Shown here: positions 61,196-64,000 of the stretch, piece after piece
How the letters are laid out: every line of letters begins with the position of its first letter
How positions within the stretch are numbered: the first letter of the stretch is position 1
Assembly: GCA_020226215.1 (NCBI GenBank)
Contig: CM035233.1
Coordinates: 58,489,751-58,553,750, forward strand
Direction of reading: 5' to 3'
DNA length: 64,000 bases
DNA from: Sindora glabra
Lineage: Eukaryota; Streptophyta; Magnoliopsida; Fabales; Fabaceae
The notes under the pieces: generated by a model
Told to the model about the DNA's origin: nothing
The model's database searches: none
The model's input: only the letters and a program-made list of their open reading frames with translations
Position numbers and translations under genes: made by a program

Positions 61196-63640
61196 TCAAC
61201 TATCAAAGTAATGACTCCCAGTCCCACATCGAAGGCGTCGCCTAACTCATCGCGGTCATTGAACAAGGGGTTGCTGCTGTTCATCTCCATCATTACCCTC
61301 ATCGGAGTCTGTTTAAGTGGGATTGGCATAACCCGTGGTAAGTGGAGAGTTTAAGTCCGAGCTGGATGAGTAAAATGATGGAATAGGATTTTGTGGGGTA
61401 AAAAACCTTTGTTGCTGATGCGATGTGGATCCACTGGCGTACTCAGATGCAAATGCAAGTGGCTCAGATAAAAACGCCATCAGAGAACTCGGGACTCGCT
61501 AGTATGGGGGTGATGGTGATGGCGTGAAGAACGATGATGGGCCAGCATCTCCACCTGCCATGAAATGTGATGAGGGCATATATGTAGATGGATCTGCACC
61601 TCCTGCATTGAACTGCATCGAGCGAGGGGCGTAACCGGAGGGGACATCCGTCGGTGGCATCGATCGATGACCATAATGTGCACTGTTATCGTCATCATCA
61701 GGTCCAAGCAAAATGGGATCCCTAAAAGACATAAAGTCATGGGCCCTCCTACCACGCCTAGGTTCAGGGATGGGTGGTCTCGATAATTCGTCTGCAGGAA
61801 GAGCTGGCTGAGAAGCTATCATGTCTTGATGCTCACCCAACGCACGCAAGATGCGGTCACAATCTTAGTCCACTGTCTCCCTAAATTGGTTGTACTCGAG
61901 AGTTGGAGGATCTTCGACGTTCAGCGTGCATAGTCTCTCAGCAACATCGGCCTACATGATAAGTAAAAATAAGTACAGTGTGTCAATTTATATATAATAT
62001 TTTGAAGAAGTTATAAATCATATTATGAAGGACGAATAATTACCATAAATCTTGGACCACCGCTAGCTGGATGAATCCATTGTCTCGTGTGTATCCAATA
62101 CCATGACATGTAGCCCGAGCCATGATGAAGAGCATCAGTCTCCATCTCAGTCAGTGAAAGCGTGGCTCGCCATGCATCTCAAGCACTAATGTAGACCATG
62201 TGTTCTTGCCGCCAATCCTTTGATGTTTTCCTTCGAAGCTGTAAGGTATGACAGGAACCAAGATTGAATGGCTCTTGTAGGATTGGTTGCCAACTACCAA
62301 ACTGATGAAGAACACGATCTGCATGGTGCCATTCCACGATGTGGAAGCATATGATCTGGACTGAAGCCAACCATATGTCAGGTGAGATAAGGCAATACTC
62401 AGGCACAAGCTGCTGGACACTATCCATATCATAAGGCCACCAAATAATCTGCACTAAATAAATGAAAGATAAATAAACATGTAACTGCATATGAGACAGT
62501 CAATTTAGATACAACAAAGCAAGCCATAATTAACCTCTTCAGCCTTCATTTGATTAAACAATATTCTAAATTGTCGTAGGGCATTTGTTGGAGGCCACTG
62601 AAGCAATTCGGTATTCTTCCACCTGCGAGAGTTGCAAAATGTATATTATTTTCTATGCATAATTTAATACTATTAGGGGAAATACATTAAATAAAAATAT
62701 AAAAATGGCCCACACCTGAAGCCCAATGGTGGTAGCACAGGTAAATGTCTAAACGGGGATTTGGATACGGAGGTGCCATTGGTACTAGAGTGGGAAATCG
62801 ATCCCACACCTATAGATGTAGAAGATGCAAACATCCACCGATGTTTACCTCGTCAGGGTTGGTGGCCGTGCACAATTCTCTATACAAGCATGCAAGAACC
62901 GTTGATCCCCAACTGAACCGTCCAGTGTCAGCGAAGTTTGCTAGTAGGGGTAGATACATCAACAACACTCTGTGACCTGAAGTGTCAGGCATGAGATATC
63001 TGCTGATGAGTCTCAAAATGTAGGCACGCATGAAGTGTTGTATTTATTCGTCATCTGCATCAGTTGGCAAGTGTCCAAAATTCGCTGCTAGCCAGGGGAT
63101 GCTCAGGCGCTGCCCTTGTAAACACTCATTGGGCGGTATAACCCCAAGAAGATCCTTGCACATCACCCGCCAGTCATATCCGGTGTACCCGAAGACAGGA
63201 ACGCCCTCGCATGGTAAACCCAACTGAATGGCGACATCTTGTAGTGTAATTGTGCTCTCCCCGCAGGTGGTGTGGAAAGTGTGTGTCTCTGACCGCCATC
63301 GCTCCACCAGTGCAGAAACGAGCGCTGCATTCAACTCAACATGGCCAAGACGACTGACACCATAGAATCCAGCCTGTTGAAGATATGAGACAATAGCAAC
63401 TGGTGGATCAAAGAGACGACCCACATGTGCGACACGTCGTAACCTGAGGAGTCGATCCGCTTGAAAACAAAAATACCAAGTCATAATGTGGTAAGGGTTT
63501 AAAAAATCACAAATTACATAACCATAGATTACTAAACTTACATGGCCTAACCAAATGGCCTGTGAGATATGTCTAGACTGCAAGTAGAAAAGGGACTTGT
63601 CATCGGACCCAGGTGTGATAACACGACGCTGACTAGCCAT
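61196..63640 (-). pseudogene. Plant mobile domain (PMD) MAIN-like gene, recently inactivated
   Basis: Homologues are annotated as 'serine/threonine-protein phosphatase 7 long form homolog' or MAIN-like; many lie in transposons. Probable exons run from ATG 63,640 to about 63,535, then 63,459-62,716, 62,622-62,535, 62,448-62,044 and 61,951-61,196. The PMD reads LFYLQSRHISQAIW, DRLLRLRRVAHVGRLF, LVSALVERWRSETHTFH, IQLGLPCEGVPVFGYTGYDW, SWGSTVLACLYRELC, WWPYDMDSVQQLVPEY and a low-complexity tail ending CGTGSH. Lesions are TAA at 63,044, TAG at 62,810 (Trp expected), a one-base frameshift near 62,730, TGA at 62,179 (Trp expected), TAA at 61,865, TAG at 61,499, and further stops near 61,313 and 61,256. 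Splicing GTAAGT near 63,534 to TTTTCAAG at 63,460 would also break the frame. Sequence between lesions is well preserved, so inactivation is recent. Confidence 0.9.
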
Positions 63641-63844
63641 TATAGTCGAGGGGTATGATATCTGTCATATTGAAATAATTCAGTTAATTGCATAAAAGTA
63701 TGCATTTAAACACATCTTTTATCCAAAGTAAATGACCTAATAAGGCATCAGGGAATACTCATGCTAATGCATTATACTTCCCAGTGTGTTCATTAATTTA
63801 TTGCTATTTATGACCTCAATCCTAATAAACCATAGGGTGTGCAC
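63641..63844. other. Spacer between MULE transposase end and PMD pseudogene
   Basis: About 200 bp without coding sequence. It would hold the 3' UTR of the transposase and the promoter of the PMD gene, both on the minus strand. No motif was assigned. Confidence 0.5.
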
Positions 63845-64000
63845 TTAAAAGTTCCTTTGATGGGCTTGACAGGTTGCGTGGTTGTGCCCTATTTGCCTGC
63901 ATAGCCCACACCTCTGAGGATCAGATGAACCCTTCTGCCAGTCCATTTCGTTCCTTATACGCTTAGATCGTGGTCGACCACTGGCACGCACCGTCGAAGG
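63845..64000 (-). CDS. C-terminus of a Mutator-like (MULE/FAR1-type) transposase, partial
   Basis: Reading inward from the right edge on the minus strand gives an open frame of 51 residues ending in TAA at 63,845. It begins PSTVRASGRPRSKRIRNEMD and ends QRCGLCRQIGHNHATCQAHQ plus RNF. The C-x2-C-x4-H-x4-C zinc knuckle preceded by a GRPR(S/K)KRIR basic stretch is the usual C-terminal end of plant MuDR/MULE transposases. The catalytic MULE domain would lie beyond the window. No stop interrupts the visible part. A FAR1-related host gene or another CCHC protein is a possible alternative. Confidence 0.78.
   Translation of the reverse strand, partial: PSTVRASGRPRSKRIRNEMDWQKGSSDPQRCGLCRQIGHNHATCQAHQRNF

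Noticed and set aside
61218..61235. AGTCCCACATCG, matching the plant U-snRNA upstream sequence element
   Set aside because: It lies inside the antisense of the PMD pseudogene tail (the CGTGSH codons), and no TATA box or snRNA follows at the required spacing.

Overview
This window is nuclear DNA of a flowering plant, most likely a eudicot. It is very AT-rich. It holds three intact intron-containing genes with plant-specific relatives, separated by long stretches of decayed transposons, microsatellites and featureless AT-rich sequence. There are no bacterial or organellar features, and I recognise no tRNA or rRNA gene.

Genes. (1) 2,042-4,734, minus strand: gamma-tubulin complex component 3 (GCP3/SPC98), two exons, 862 aa. 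(2) 28,597-30,457, plus strand: a SINA-type E3 ubiquitin ligase (SINAT family), three coding exons, 307 aa, with a probable intron in the 5' UTR. (3) 34,419-36,898, plus strand: a Pti1-like receptor-like cytoplasmic kinase of the MARIS (At2g41970) type, seven coding exons, 366 aa. From memory, genes 2 and 3 correspond to Arabidopsis neighbours At2g41980 (SINAT1) and At2g41970, so the pair looks like conserved microsynteny.

Repeats, left to right: 3' end of a LINE with a TTG/TTA tail (1-512); a diverged AT-rich tandem array with microsatellites seeded at the same place in different copies (about 5,850-8,630); a decayed hAT transposase (about 10,880-12,720, minus); a MITE-like segment with a perfect hairpin apparently sitting in the reverse transcriptase of a Ty3/gypsy relic (16,866-19,560, minus), with an LTR-like block further out (about 21,780-23,550); three small DNA-transposon relics at 37,667-38,451, 39,887-40,218 (hAT, 8-bp target duplication) and 40,790-41,062; a plus-strand LTR-like block at about 43,050-45,045; a 1.48-kb element with inverted repeats of about 400 bp and a TTA target duplication (45,824-47,304); a 5'-truncated Ty1/copia relic (about 49,550-53,900, minus); long (TA)n tracts; a promoter-plus-exon-like fragment (about 55,440-55,690); a 1.05-kb non-autonomous hAT (57,259-58,306); and a strong nested hairpin (59,568-59,671).

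Right edge. 61,196-63,640 (minus) is a multi-exon pseudogene of the plant mobile domain (PMD, MAIN-like) family, recently broken by several nonsense codons and a frameshift. Only about 200 bp upstream of it, on the same strand, is what reads as the C-terminal zinc knuckle of a Mutator-like (MULE/FAR1-type) transposase, running off the window. Together they look like one MULE carrying a PMD gene. I saw no wholly unknown system; this arrangement, the long-TIR element and the 59.6-kb hairpin most deserve follow-up.
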